Positions 1-5,567 of a stretch of 5,969 nucleotides of DNA are shown piece by piece. The position numbers and the translations under genes are program-made. The notes under the pieces are model-generated. The model was not told where the DNA came from and ran no database searches. It saw only the letters and a list, made by a program, of their open reading frames with translations. This DNA comes from Anaerolineae bacterium (GTDB lineage Bacteria; Chloroflexota; Anaerolineae; UBA4142), in NCBI GenBank assembly GCA_026417715.1, contig JAOACU010000184.1:1-5969 (forward strand), given 5' to 3'. Numbering within the stretch: the first letter of the stretch is position 1; each line of letters starts with the position of its first letter.

Positions 1-1
1 C

Positions 2-448
2 TATTTACGCTTTCAGCAACGGACTTTCAAAGGTTCCGATGTGCAAAAGTTTCTTGTGGAATTGCTCCGCGCGGTACGCGGGCCGATTATCTTGTTGTGG
101 GATCGTAGCCCCACCCATAAAGATCGTGGTGTGCAAGCATTCATTCAGAAACACCCACGCTTACACTGTGAATACTTTCCGGGTTATGCCCCCGAACTCA
201 ACCCCGCCGAGTTTGTGTGGACCCAAGCAGACGCAGCGTTAGCCAATAGTGCCCCCGATGACTTGACAGAGTTGCGGACACGATTGAACAAATCCAAGCG
301 GCGGTTGTGTAACTCCCAGCAACTAAAGATATTTCTCTGTGACCTCTGTGCGCTCTGGCAAGATTCAGTACGGCTGAGCAGTTACGATTTATTAAACAAG
401 CTCTTAGTTACTCAGGCCCTACCCGCTAGTTTTTGCCTTTTGCGTTGA
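2..448 (+). CDS. IS630-family transposase, C-terminal part (5' end outside window)
   Basis: This is the 3' portion of a DDE transposase of the IS630/Tc1-mariner type, which cuts and joins DNA at TA targets. The frame is open from base 2, so the gene starts upstream. The visible protein holds the second half of the DDE_3 catalytic core: a beta-strand with the second catalytic Asp in LLWDRSPTHK, then the family signature PGYAPELNPAEFVW, where the Glu after NPA is the third catalytic acid. Both motifs are intact. After the usual end of the family (around RLCNSQQLKIFLCDLCALW) there is an unfamiliar tail of about 30 residues ending in CLLR. The tail may be read-through beyond the original end of the element, so the 3' end could be altered. 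Activity cannot be judged because the N-terminal helix-turn-helix and the first Asp are not in the window. The family call is firm; the state of the element is not. Confidence 0.88.
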   Translation, partial: YLRFQQRTFKGSDVQKFLVELLRAVRGPIILLWDRSPTHKDRGVQAFIQKHPRLHCEYFPGYAPELNPAEFVWTQADAALANSAPDDLTELRTRLNKSKRRLCNSQQLKIFLCDLCALWQDSVRLSSYDLLNKLLVTQALPASFCLLR

Positions 449-468
449 TTCCCAACTTGGTGTAGAAT
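440..468 (+). promoter_or_regulatory. Candidate sigma-70-type promoter for the FAH gene cluster
   Basis: A TTGCGT hexamer at 440-445 and TAGAAT at 463-468 are separated by exactly 17 bases, as expected for -35 and -10 elements. Transcription would start near 475, about 85 bases before the FAH start codon and just ahead of the tandem heptamers. It is the only reasonable hexamer pair I found between the transposase and the gene cluster. The -35 matches the consensus only partly, and there is no experimental support. Confidence 0.35.
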
Positions 469-472
469 CAAC
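444..472. repeat. 8-bp perfect inverted repeat overlapping the candidate promoter
   Basis: GTTGATTC (444-451) and GAATCAAC (465-472) are perfect reverse complements separated by 13 bases. The left arm contains the TGA stop of the transposase frame (446-448), and the right arm covers most of the candidate -10. The 21-bp centre-to-centre spacing of the arms is about two helical turns, which suits a dimeric repressor site. There is no T-run after it, so it is a poor intrinsic terminator. An operator role is inference only. Confidence 0.4.
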
Positions 473-481
473 AACCACAGC

Positions 482-544
482 CGGTCGGCGGTCAGCGGTC
501 ATCGGTCTTCCGTCGTCGGTCATCCGTCGTCGGTCATCGGTCAC
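482..544 (+). repeat. Nine tandem 7-bp repeats (CGGTCAT-like)
   Basis: Nine contiguous heptamers fill 482-544: CGGTCGG, CGGTCAG, CGGTCAT, CGGTCTT, CCGTCGT, CGGTCAT, CCGTCGT, CGGTCAT, CGGTCAC. The consensus is CGGTCAT; three copies are exact, and the others differ mainly in the last two bases or as CCGTCGT. The array ends 6 bases before the ribosome binding site of the FAH gene, so it would lie in that gene's 5' untranslated region if the candidate promoter is used. From memory, tracts of this kind recur between genes in Chloroflexota; function unknown. Seven is not a multiple of three, and the array is not coding. Confidence 0.9.
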
Positions 545-550
545 ATTCAA

Positions 551-557
551 AGAGGTG
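551..557 (+). promoter_or_regulatory. Ribosome binding site of the FAH gene
   Basis: AGAGGTG lies just upstream of ATG 561, with its GAGG core 5 bases from the start codon. This picks ATG 561 over the in-frame GTG at 555, which is itself part of this Shine-Dalgarno-like sequence. Confidence 0.7.
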
Positions 558-560
558 CTT

Positions 561-1472
561 ATGAAACTCATCACTTTTGTTGCAGGTGGACAAATTCACT
601 GGGGCGCGTTGCACGGCGAAATGGCAATTGACCTGAATCTAGCGCGTGCGCTCTTTTTGGCTTCGCGCGGCTTGGAAGCCAAATACCTTGCTAGCGACGT
701 CCTCGATTTTCTACGACAAGGCGAAAGCGCGTGGGAAGCCGCGCAAGAGACACTCGAATTTTTTGGGCATCGCTTGATGGACGGCATTTCGTTCCGCCGC
801 GAGAACGCAACGCTTCTTGCGCCCATCAGCAATCCGTCCAAAGTGATTGGCGTCGGCTTGAACTATGCCGAACATCGGCGCGAACACGCCAGCGAAAAGC
901 CCGAATATCCGGTGCTCTTTGCCAAATTCCCCAGCGCGATCATCGGACCCGATGAAGCCATCACTTGGGATCCAACAATCACGCAAAAAGTAGATTACGA
1001 GGGCGAACTCGGTATCGTGATTGGCAAACGCGCGCGTCGCGTCTCGGAAGCCGAAGCACTCGATTTTGTGTTTGGCTATTGCAACGTGAACGACATCAGC
1101 GCGCGCGATCTACAATTCGATGAAAAAGGCGCCAAGCAGTGGACGCGTGGCAAATCGCTCGATACGTTCTGCCCGATTGGACCCTACATCGTTTCCAAGG
1201 ACGAGATTGCGGATGTGCAAAATCTTTCGATTCGCACGTGGGTCAACGGCGAATTGCGTCAAGACTCGAACACGGCAAATATGATTAGCAACGTCGCACA
1301 ACTCGTGTCGTTCATCTCGCATGGCATCACACTCTTGCCCGGCGACATCATCGCAAGTGGCACACCCAGTGGTGTGGGACACTATCGCCAACCGCCTGTG
1401 TATCTCCAACCCGGCGATGTCGTCGAAGTGGAGGTGGAAGGGCTTGGACGGTTACGAAATCCGGTGCGGTGA
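561..1472 (+). CDS. Fumarylacetoacetate hydrolase (FAH) family protein
   Basis: A 303-residue enzyme of the FAH superfamily, which uses a divalent metal to hydrolyse, decarboxylate or isomerise 2,4-diketo or hydroxymuconate-type acids, often in aromatic-compound breakdown. Residues 1-90 form a variable N-terminal domain; the catalytic fold starts at SKVIGVGLNYAEH (93-105). The metal ligands are visible: Glu147 and Glu149 in DYEGELGIVIG, and Asp178 in NDISARD. The 29-residue spacing between the second Glu and the Asp is the same as in human FAHD1. Other family landmarks are the RGKSLDTFCPIGP segment (196-208), the SGTPSGVG loop (266-273) and the PGDVVEVEVEGLG C-terminus. Length and motifs are complete, with no signal peptide or membrane segment, so it is cytoplasmic. 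The exact substrate cannot be read from sequence; acylpyruvate hydrolase, 2-hydroxyhepta-2,4-diene-1,7-dioate isomerase and oxaloacetate decarboxylase are all possible. It is the first gene of the plus-strand cluster. Confidence 0.93.
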   Translation: MKLITFVAGGQIHWGALHGEMAIDLNLARALFLASRGLEAKYLASDVLDFLRQGESAWEAAQETLEFFGHRLMDGISFRRENATLLAPISNPSKVIGVGLNYAEHRREHASEKPEYPVLFAKFPSAIIGPDEAITWDPTITQKVDYEGELGIVIGKRARRVSEAEALDFVFGYCNVNDISARDLQFDEKGAKQWTRGKSLDTFCPIGPYIVSKDEIADVQNLSIRTWVNGELRQDSNTANMISNVAQLVSFISHGITLLPGDIIASGTPSGVGHYRQPPVYLQPGDVVEVEVEGLGRLRNPVR

Positions 1473-1511
1473 CGGCAACTGTCAGCAGACGAGATTCGTT
1501 GAAGTAGTGTT

Positions 1512-1940
1512 ATGCGCGTTTATCAAATCGTGATTGACACCAACGTCTGGATTGCGGCTCTCCGCTCCAAACGTGGTGCATCGCACAGGTTACTTTCGCT
1601 AATTGATAGCGGCAAGTTTGAAATCAATATTTCTGTTCCGCTGATTTTGGAATACGAAGAGACTGCCAAACGCTTGGTGGGAGAAATTGCGCTGACAGAA
1701 CAAGATATTGATGACATCTTGGATTATGTTTGTAAAGTTGCCAACCATCGAAAAATCTATTATTTGTGGCGACCTTTTCTGAGCGACCTCGAAGATGATA
1801 TGGTGTTGGAGTTGGCTGTGACTTCTGAATGTGATTTCATTATCACATTCAACCAAAGTGATTTTCGTGGTATCGAGCGATTTGGCTTGGCGGCTATTAC
1901 ACCGCAACAGTTCCTGCGACTGATAGGAGCGTTGTCATGA
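1512..1940 (+). CDS. PIN-domain toxin (COG1569 / TIGR00305 type)
   Basis: A 142-residue PIN-domain protein of the 'putative toxin-antitoxin system toxin component, PIN family' type. PIN toxins are Mg2+-dependent ribonucleases that cut tRNA, rRNA or mRNA when released from their antitoxin. The acidic centre is intact: Asp9 in VIDTNVW, Glu47-Glu50 in LEYEE, Asp92-Asp96 in SDLEDDMVLELA, and Asp108 in CDFIITFNQSDF. The start is unambiguous: an in-frame TGA at 1500-1502 leaves ATG 1512 as the only nearby start. Its Shine-Dalgarno is weak (GAAG at 1501-1504). The stop codon overlaps the antitoxin start by 4 bases (ATGA). It follows the FAH gene by 39 bases. Base use is more AT-rich than in the flanking metabolic genes, and the GCGCGC runs common in those genes are nearly absent, which fits acquisition by transfer. 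The target RNA is unknown. Confidence 0.9.
   Translation: MRVYQIVIDTNVWIAALRSKRGASHRLLSLIDSGKFEINISVPLILEYEETAKRLVGEIALTEQDIDDILDYVCKVANHRKIYYLWRPFLSDLEDDMVLELAVTSECDFIITFNQSDFRGIERFGLAAITPQQFLRLIGALS
1925..1929 (+). promoter_or_regulatory. Ribosome binding site of the antitoxin, inside the toxin gene
   Basis: AGGAG sits 7 bases before ATG 1937, inside the last codons of the toxin gene. It is clearly stronger than the site before the toxin. This would favour antitoxin translation from the shared message, as expected for a toxin-first pair. Confidence 0.7.
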
Positions 1941-2173
1941 ACACAATCAGTTTACGATTACCAGACTCGCTTTACGCGCGCCTACGCGAGTTAGCGACAC
2001 GGGAGAGTGTCTCGATTGATCAGTTCATTACGTTGGCGTTGGCGGAAAAACTCTCGGCACTGATGACGGAAGAATACCTTAGCGAACGTGCCAAACGCGG
2101 AGACCGGAAGAAATTTGAGCGTGCCTTGCATCGAGTTGCAGATATTGAACCTGAAGAACGAGACCGACTATAA
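1937..2173 (+). CDS. Ribbon-helix-helix antitoxin partner of the PIN toxin
   Basis: A 78-residue protein with a ribbon-helix-helix (MetJ/Arc, CopG/HicB-antitoxin-like) DNA-binding domain at about residues 2-40. A short beta-strand (TISLRLPDSL) is followed by a helix (LYARLRELATRE), a turn (SVS) and a second helix (IDQFITLALAEKL). In this fold paired strands bind the operator major groove and dimers repress their own operon. The C-terminal half (about 41-78) is charged and probably helical, rich in Glu, Arg and Lys, and is where such antitoxins usually bind the toxin. It overlaps the toxin gene by 4 bases and ends 1 base before the next gene. Toxin-first order with a ribbon-helix-helix protein is usual for COG1569 PIN genes. 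Pairing rests on overlap and domain types; I see no clear palindromic operator in the 39 bases before the toxin. Confidence 0.88.
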   Translation: MNTISLRLPDSLYARLRELATRESVSIDQFITLALAEKLSALMTEEYLSERAKRGDRKKFERALHRVADIEPEERDRL

Positions 2174-2174
2174 A

Positions 2175-2909
2175 ATGAAACCCCTCATCGGCATTCCAAC
2201 GCGCACCCAAGTTGAAAACGATTTGATCCGCTACAGCGCGCTCGCTACCTACACCCGCGCGCTTGATCTTGCTGGCGGTGCACCGGTGTTGATTCCACTC
2301 AATCTGAGCGATGACACCTTGCGCACCATCTTTGAACGACTAGACGGCTTGCTCTTGCAAGGCGGCGTGGATGTGCATCCGCGCGAGTACGGTGAAGAGG
2401 TCGCGCCGTACTGCGGTGAGATTGACGAAGCGCGCGACGCAACCGAATTACGTTTGACGCGCTGGGCACTGCAAGCACACTTGCCGATTCTGGCGATTTG
2501 TCGCGGCATTCAACTGCTCAACGTTGCCGCGGGTGGCTCATTGTATCAAGACATTGCCGCGCAAGTACCGAACGCACTTCAACATCCCCACATCAAAGGC
2601 AATCCGTATTCGTTTCGCGCGCATACTATCGCCATCGAGCCCGAATCGCAGTTGGCGCGCGCGCTCGGTACAACACAACTTGAAGTGAATAGTTTGCATC
2701 ACCAAGCCATCAAACACGTTGCGCCGCGATTCCGCGTCACCGCCCGCGCGCCCGATGGCATCATCGAAGGAATCGAAGCGGAGAACGCGCATCATTTCGC
2801 GCTGGGCGTGCAATTTCATCCCGAATGGATGATTGACGAAGAGCCGCGAATGTTGGGTATCTTTGACGCATTCATTCGCGCGATGAACCACAGGAACGAG
2901 GAGCGTTGA
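2175..2909 (+). CDS. Gamma-glutamyl-gamma-aminobutyrate hydrolase-like (class I GATase, peptidase C26)
   Basis: A 244-residue class I glutamine-amidotransferase-like hydrolase, similar to PuuD, which releases GABA from gamma-glutamyl-GABA in putrescine breakdown. The nucleophile is Cys109 in LAICRGIQLLNVAAGG, and the catalytic pair is His215 and Glu217 in LGVQFHPEW. The oxyanion-side motif LLLQGGVDVHPREYG (59-73) and SLHHQAIK (173-180) are also typical. The N-terminus KPLIGIPTR begins directly with the first strand, supporting ATG 2175; a longer reading from 2088 would only translate the antitoxin gene in another frame. The start lies 1 base after the antitoxin stop with only a weak purine-rich sequence before it, so expression probably depends on translation of the toxin-antitoxin pair. 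No other putrescine-pathway gene is present, so the natural substrate is open; other gamma-glutamyl compounds are possible. Confidence 0.9.
   Translation: MKPLIGIPTRTQVENDLIRYSALATYTRALDLAGGAPVLIPLNLSDDTLRTIFERLDGLLLQGGVDVHPREYGEEVAPYCGEIDEARDATELRLTRWALQAHLPILAICRGIQLLNVAAGGSLYQDIAAQVPNALQHPHIKGNPYSFRAHTIAIEPESQLARALGTTQLEVNSLHHQAIKHVAPRFRVTARAPDGIIEGIEAENAHHFALGVQFHPEWMIDEEPRMLGIFDAFIRAMNHRNEER
2898..2903 (+). promoter_or_regulatory. Ribosome binding site of the TPR protein gene
   Basis: GAGGAG ends 6 bases before ATG 2910 and lies within the last codons of the preceding hydrolase gene. It is a strong site and supports this start. Confidence 0.75.
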
Positions 2910-4817
2910 ATGATCGAAGAAATGGAACGCAAGTTTTTTGAACTCAAGGGCAAACTCGAAGTTGGGGTCGTCACCGAAGAAGAATTCAAAGCCCAAGTTC
3001 AAAAACTACGTTTCCAAGATAAGCAAGGACGTTGGTGGATGCTGGGCGCGCAGAGCGGTCGTTGGTATATGTACGACGGTGCGCGCTGGATTCCCGGCTA
3101 TCCGCCGCGCGATGCAGTCGAGACGACTGCCCCAGCACCAACCGAAGCACGCGAAGCCATACCGACTGCCGCGCCAACGACCGAAACGCGCGAAACTGCA
3201 CCTGCCGTTGCGCCGACCATCGAAACGCGCGAAGCCGCACCTGCGGTTGCGCCAACAACCGAAACGCGCGAAACTGCACCTGCCGTTGCACCGACTATCG
3301 AAACGCGCGAAGCCGCGCCGACCGTTGCGCCAACAATCGAAACGCGCGAAGCCGCGCCGACCGTCGCATCAACAATCGAAACGCGCGAAGCCGCGCCTGC
3401 CGCTGCGCCGACCGTCGAGACACGCGAAACCGCACCCACTGTTGCGCCGACCATCGAAGCGCGCGAAACCGCGCCGACCGTCGCGCCAACTACCGAAACG
3501 CGCGAAACTGCACCTGCCGCTGCGCCGACCATCGAAACGCGCGAAGCCACACCTGCCGTCGCACCGACTGTCGAAACGCGCGAAACCGCGCCTGCTGTTG
3601 CACCGACTATCGAAACGCGCGAAGCCGCGCCTGCCGCTGTGCCTCCCACAGTTCCTCCTCCAGAAGACGTAAAGAGCGTACCGCATCCGCGCGTGAGTAT
3701 CCCTGCACCACCTCCGTTGCCTGTTAGTGGTCCCGTTCTGATTGCTGGCGCGGCGTTTGTGGCACTACTTGGCGTGATCGTGTTTTGGATCGTTCTCGAT
3801 AATGTCGTGCCGAATCGTCCGATTAGCCGTTTCTTTGCTGGCTTGTTGGGTGCACCAGCAACACCCACGCCGACTGTCGTTGCGGGACCGAACATCGCGC
3901 CGCTGCTCAATCAGGGTGATCAACTGTTGCTTCGCAGTCACATTGACGTTGCCATCATGCAGTATCAAAACGCGGCACAACTCGCGCCGAACAGTGCCGA
4001 ACCGTTGGTGCGTTGGTCGCGCGCGCTCGCGTTCAAGGGGCTGATGTCCGATGCGCTGGCTAAAGCACAACAAGCCCTGCAACGCGCGCCGAATGATGTC
4101 GAAGTGCACGCGCAATTGTGTCGCGCGTACGCGTGGAGCGGACAAATTGACAATGCGGTGCGCGCGGGTGAGCGCGCCGTGCAACTCAATATGCAAAACG
4201 TCAACGCGCGCGCAAACTTGGCAGAGGCATACTTGCTCGCGCGGCGAATGGTCGAGGCACAAGCCGCCGCGAATGCCGCGCTCCAACTCGCGCCTGCCAG
4301 CGCGGAGGCACATCGCGCGCAAGCGTGGGTGTACACGATTCAGGGGCAAAAGGAAAACGCGCTCAACGAATGGCGACAAACGATCGCGCTTGAACCCAAT
4401 TTCTATTTTCGTCACTTTGAGTACGGCGAAGTGTTGCGCTTGTATTTCAATCTGCCCGATGAAGCCGCTGCCGAACATCAAAAAGCCGTAACGCTGTACG
4501 GTGCCTACGTCCCGGCGATTAGTCGGCTGGGATTGTCACTGTTGGCGGCGAACAAACCGCAAGAGGCGATTCCTCACTTGCGTCGCGCACTCACGCTCGA
4601 TTCGACCAGCGAAGCATACGCGAATTTGGGGTTGGCGTTTGGAATGGCGAATGAATGCGCGCAAGCCATTCCGTACTTTGAAGAGGCGTTGCGAATGGAT
4701 CCAAACAATGCCGTTGCGCAACGTGGTTTGACAGATTGCCGCGCCGGCAAAACGCCGACCCTGCCACCACCACAATCATTGCAGGTGCCCATCACACCAC
4801 CGATGGTCACAAAGTAA
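2910..4817 (+). CDS. Membrane-anchored TPR protein with SHOCT-like N-terminus and 13-residue repeat linker
   Basis: A 635-residue multi-part protein. Residues 1-38 resemble a SHOCT-type short helical module (KLEVGVVTEEEFKAQVQKL). Residues 39-65 form a Trp/Tyr-rich unit (GRWWMLGAQSGRWYMYDG, then ARWIPGYPP) that I recall from Chloroflexota proteins. Residues 80-244 are thirteen copies of a 13-residue Ala/Pro/Thr/Glu repeat, followed by a Pro-rich stretch. A single membrane segment lies at about 273-298. Residues 331-602 parse into eight consecutive TPR units of 33-35 residues, typical protein-protein interaction helices, and a short Pro/Thr-rich tail follows. There is no N-terminal signal peptide, so the N-terminus is probably cytoplasmic and the TPR domain outside; charges around the segment do not settle this. 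The gene starts immediately after the preceding stop codon and ends in the shared terminator. Partner and role are unknown; a scaffold across the membrane is plausible. Confidence 0.88.
   Translation: MIEEMERKFFELKGKLEVGVVTEEEFKAQVQKLRFQDKQGRWWMLGAQSGRWYMYDGARWIPGYPPRDAVETTAPAPTEAREAIPTAAPTTETRETAPAVAPTIETREAAPAVAPTTETRETAPAVAPTIETREAAPTVAPTIETREAAPTVASTIETREAAPAAAPTVETRETAPTVAPTIEARETAPTVAPTTETRETAPAAAPTIETREATPAVAPTVETRETAPAVAPTIETREAAPAAVPPTVPPPEDVKSVPHPRVSIPAPPPLPVSGPVLIAGAAFVALLGVIVFWIVLDNVVPNRPISRFFAGLLGAPATPTPTVVAGPNIAPLLNQGDQLLLRSHIDVAIMQYQNAAQLAPNSAEPLVRWSRALAFKGLMSDALAKAQQALQRAPNDVEVHAQLCRAYAWSGQIDNAVRAGERAVQLNMQNVNARANLAEAYLLARRMVEAQAAANAALQLAPASAEAHRAQAWVYTIQGQKENALNEWRQTIALEPNFYFRHFEYGEVLRLYFNLPDEAAAEHQKAVTLYGAYVPAISRLGLSLLAANKPQEAIPHLRRALTLDSTSEAYANLGLAFGMANECAQAIPYFEEALRMDPNNAVAQRGLTDCRAGKTPTLPPPQSLQVPITPPMVTK
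3147..3641 (+). repeat. Thirteen in-frame 39-bp tandem repeats encoding TRE(T/A)AP(A/T)VAPTIE
   Basis: The 39-bp unit codes for a 13-residue peptide with consensus TRETAPAVAPTIE. The first copy (from residue 80) and the last (from 236) are degenerate; the eleven between are 13 residues each with no insertion or deletion. Variation is concentrated at a few codons (Thr/Ala after RE, Ala/Thr and Val/Ala before APT, Ile/Thr/Val before the final Glu). Some copies differ by only 1-3 bases: the unit at 3186 and the one at 3498 differ at one site. This points to repeated slippage or unequal exchange. Each unit carries two Glu and one Arg, so the linker is mildly acidic, and its Pro content predicts an extended, disordered chain. 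Confidence 0.95.
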
Positions 4818-4847
4818 GGGCGAAGCATTGCTTCGCCCTTACTTTTT
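4811..4847. terminator. Bidirectional hairpin terminator shared by convergent genes
   Basis: A perfect 16-bp stem (4811-4826 with 4830-4845; core GTAAGGGCGAAGC) closes on the 3-base loop ATT. On the plus strand the stem runs into a T-run at 4843-4847; on the minus strand it ends in CTTTG. It lies between the plus-strand TPR gene and the convergent minus-strand gene. Both TAA stops are inside the stem: 4815-4817 in the left arm and the complement of 4839-4841 in the right arm. The strong stem and the T-run make intrinsic termination likely, better for the plus strand. Confidence 0.88.
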
Positions 4848-5543
4848 ACCACGTTCCGCTTTTTGCGCAATCATCTGCCCGATGATTTTCGATGCCTCTT
4901 CCACCGTTGCCTCGTTGAACGAATGCTTGAACGTACTCATAAACAACGCATCGAGTCCTTGCAACACTTCGGCTTCGGTGCCGCCATGCCGCTCACGATA
5001 CATTTCGATCAACTTGTTGCGTTGATTCGCGGACATTAGCGGCGCGCGACGCGCAGCGCGTTCCTTTTCGACAGTCGGCGGTGTCGTTGCGCGCATCACA
5101 TCTTCCGCACTTGCCAAGCCGGCACCGGGAAGCAAACCGTACCCCATCGCCGCGAGCGCGCGTCCGATTGCCGATGTCTCCGCAACTTCCCAAGGAAAAT
5201 CGCGTTCGGCGTTCGTGCCACCCTTTTTGCGACTCGTTGCGATGCCGTGCCGCGTACCGTAGATTTCACTCGTCACGGTGACGAGGAGCGTGAGTTGTTC
5301 GGGATTGTCAAGCAAGACTTTGGGTTCGTGAAAATCGAGACGCTTGCCTTGTTTGCGATGATCCTCATTCGCCATCGCGAGTTTGCCGTCCACGGCCACG
5401 TATGCGTGTTCAACTGTCTGCCACTGATCAGCGACCTTACGCCGCGATTCCAGAACGACGATGTAGTCGGCGAACTCTTCGTGTTTAACTGAGCCCACAT
5501 CGCGCGCCTTGCGACATAGTGCCAAAACTTCTTCGCGTGTCAT
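4839..5543 (-). CDS. Erf/Rad52-like single-strand annealing protein (phage-type), putative
   Basis: A 234-residue protein resembling phage Erf/Rad52-type recombination proteins, which anneal complementary single strands. The N-terminal core (about 22-150) has the features I associate with that group: a YVAVDGKLAMANEDH segment (48-62), a beta-rich middle (LTLLVTVTSEIYGT), and the signature DFPWEVAETSAIGRALAAMGYG (115-136) followed by GLASAEDVMRA. The C-terminal part (about 170-225), beginning SANQRNKLIEMYRERHGG and ending in a helix with EEASKIIGQM, resembles the helical tail module common on phage annealing proteins. The start at ATG 5543 is chosen for its strong Shine-Dalgarno; a longer frame to 5606 would pass through the hairpin repeat. 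The gene is intact and faces a tRNA-modification gene, with no other phage gene visible. The family assignment comes from motif recall, not a search, so a different ssDNA-binding role is possible. Confidence 0.68.
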   Translation of the reverse strand: MTREEVLALCRKARDVGSVKHEEFADYIVVLESRRKVADQWQTVEHAYVAVDGKLAMANEDHRKQGKRLDFHEPKVLLDNPEQLTLLVTVTSEIYGTRHGIATSRKKGGTNAERDFPWEVAETSAIGRALAAMGYGLLPGAGLASAEDVMRATTPPTVEKERAARRAPLMSANQRNKLIEMYRERHGGTEAEVLQGLDALFMSTFKHSFNEATVEEASKIIGQMIAQKAERGKK

Positions 5544-5546
5544 TTT

Positions 5547-5554
5547 CCCTCCTT
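5547..5554 (-). promoter_or_regulatory. Strong ribosome binding site of the annealing-protein gene
   Basis: On the minus strand AAGGAGGG precedes ATG 5543, with the AGGAGG core 4 bases from the start. It is the closest match to consensus in the window and fixes the start. Confidence 0.85.
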
Positions 5555-5567
5555 CACAATCACCGCA

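Noticed and set aside
482..544. CRISPR array
   Set aside because: The units are 7 bp, contiguous and without spacers.
2088..2174. A longer N-terminus for the PuuD-like hydrolase starting at 2088
   Set aside because: The extra 29 residues come from reading the antitoxin gene in another frame. The family's first strand starts right at Met encoded at 2175.
2538..3002. A 154-codon minus-strand frame opposite the hydrolase
   Set aside because: It is a shadow of a well-supported gene with intact catalytic motifs and shows no family character of its own.
3098..3910. A 270-codon open frame on the minus strand across the repeat region, and other long open frames there on both strands
   Set aside because: The 39-bp unit is a multiple of three and lacks stops in several frames, so tandem copying keeps them all open. 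The proteins are low-complexity and have no domain or ribosome binding site; the plus-strand frame has flanking domains, a strong Shine-Dalgarno and TPRs.
561..4817. A dedicated catabolic pathway or novel defence system formed by the five plus-strand genes
   Set aside because: The FAH and PuuD-like enzymes belong to unrelated reactions, no transporter or ring-cleavage gene is present, and the toxin pair is an ordinary type II module. Close spacing supports co-expression but not a shared function.
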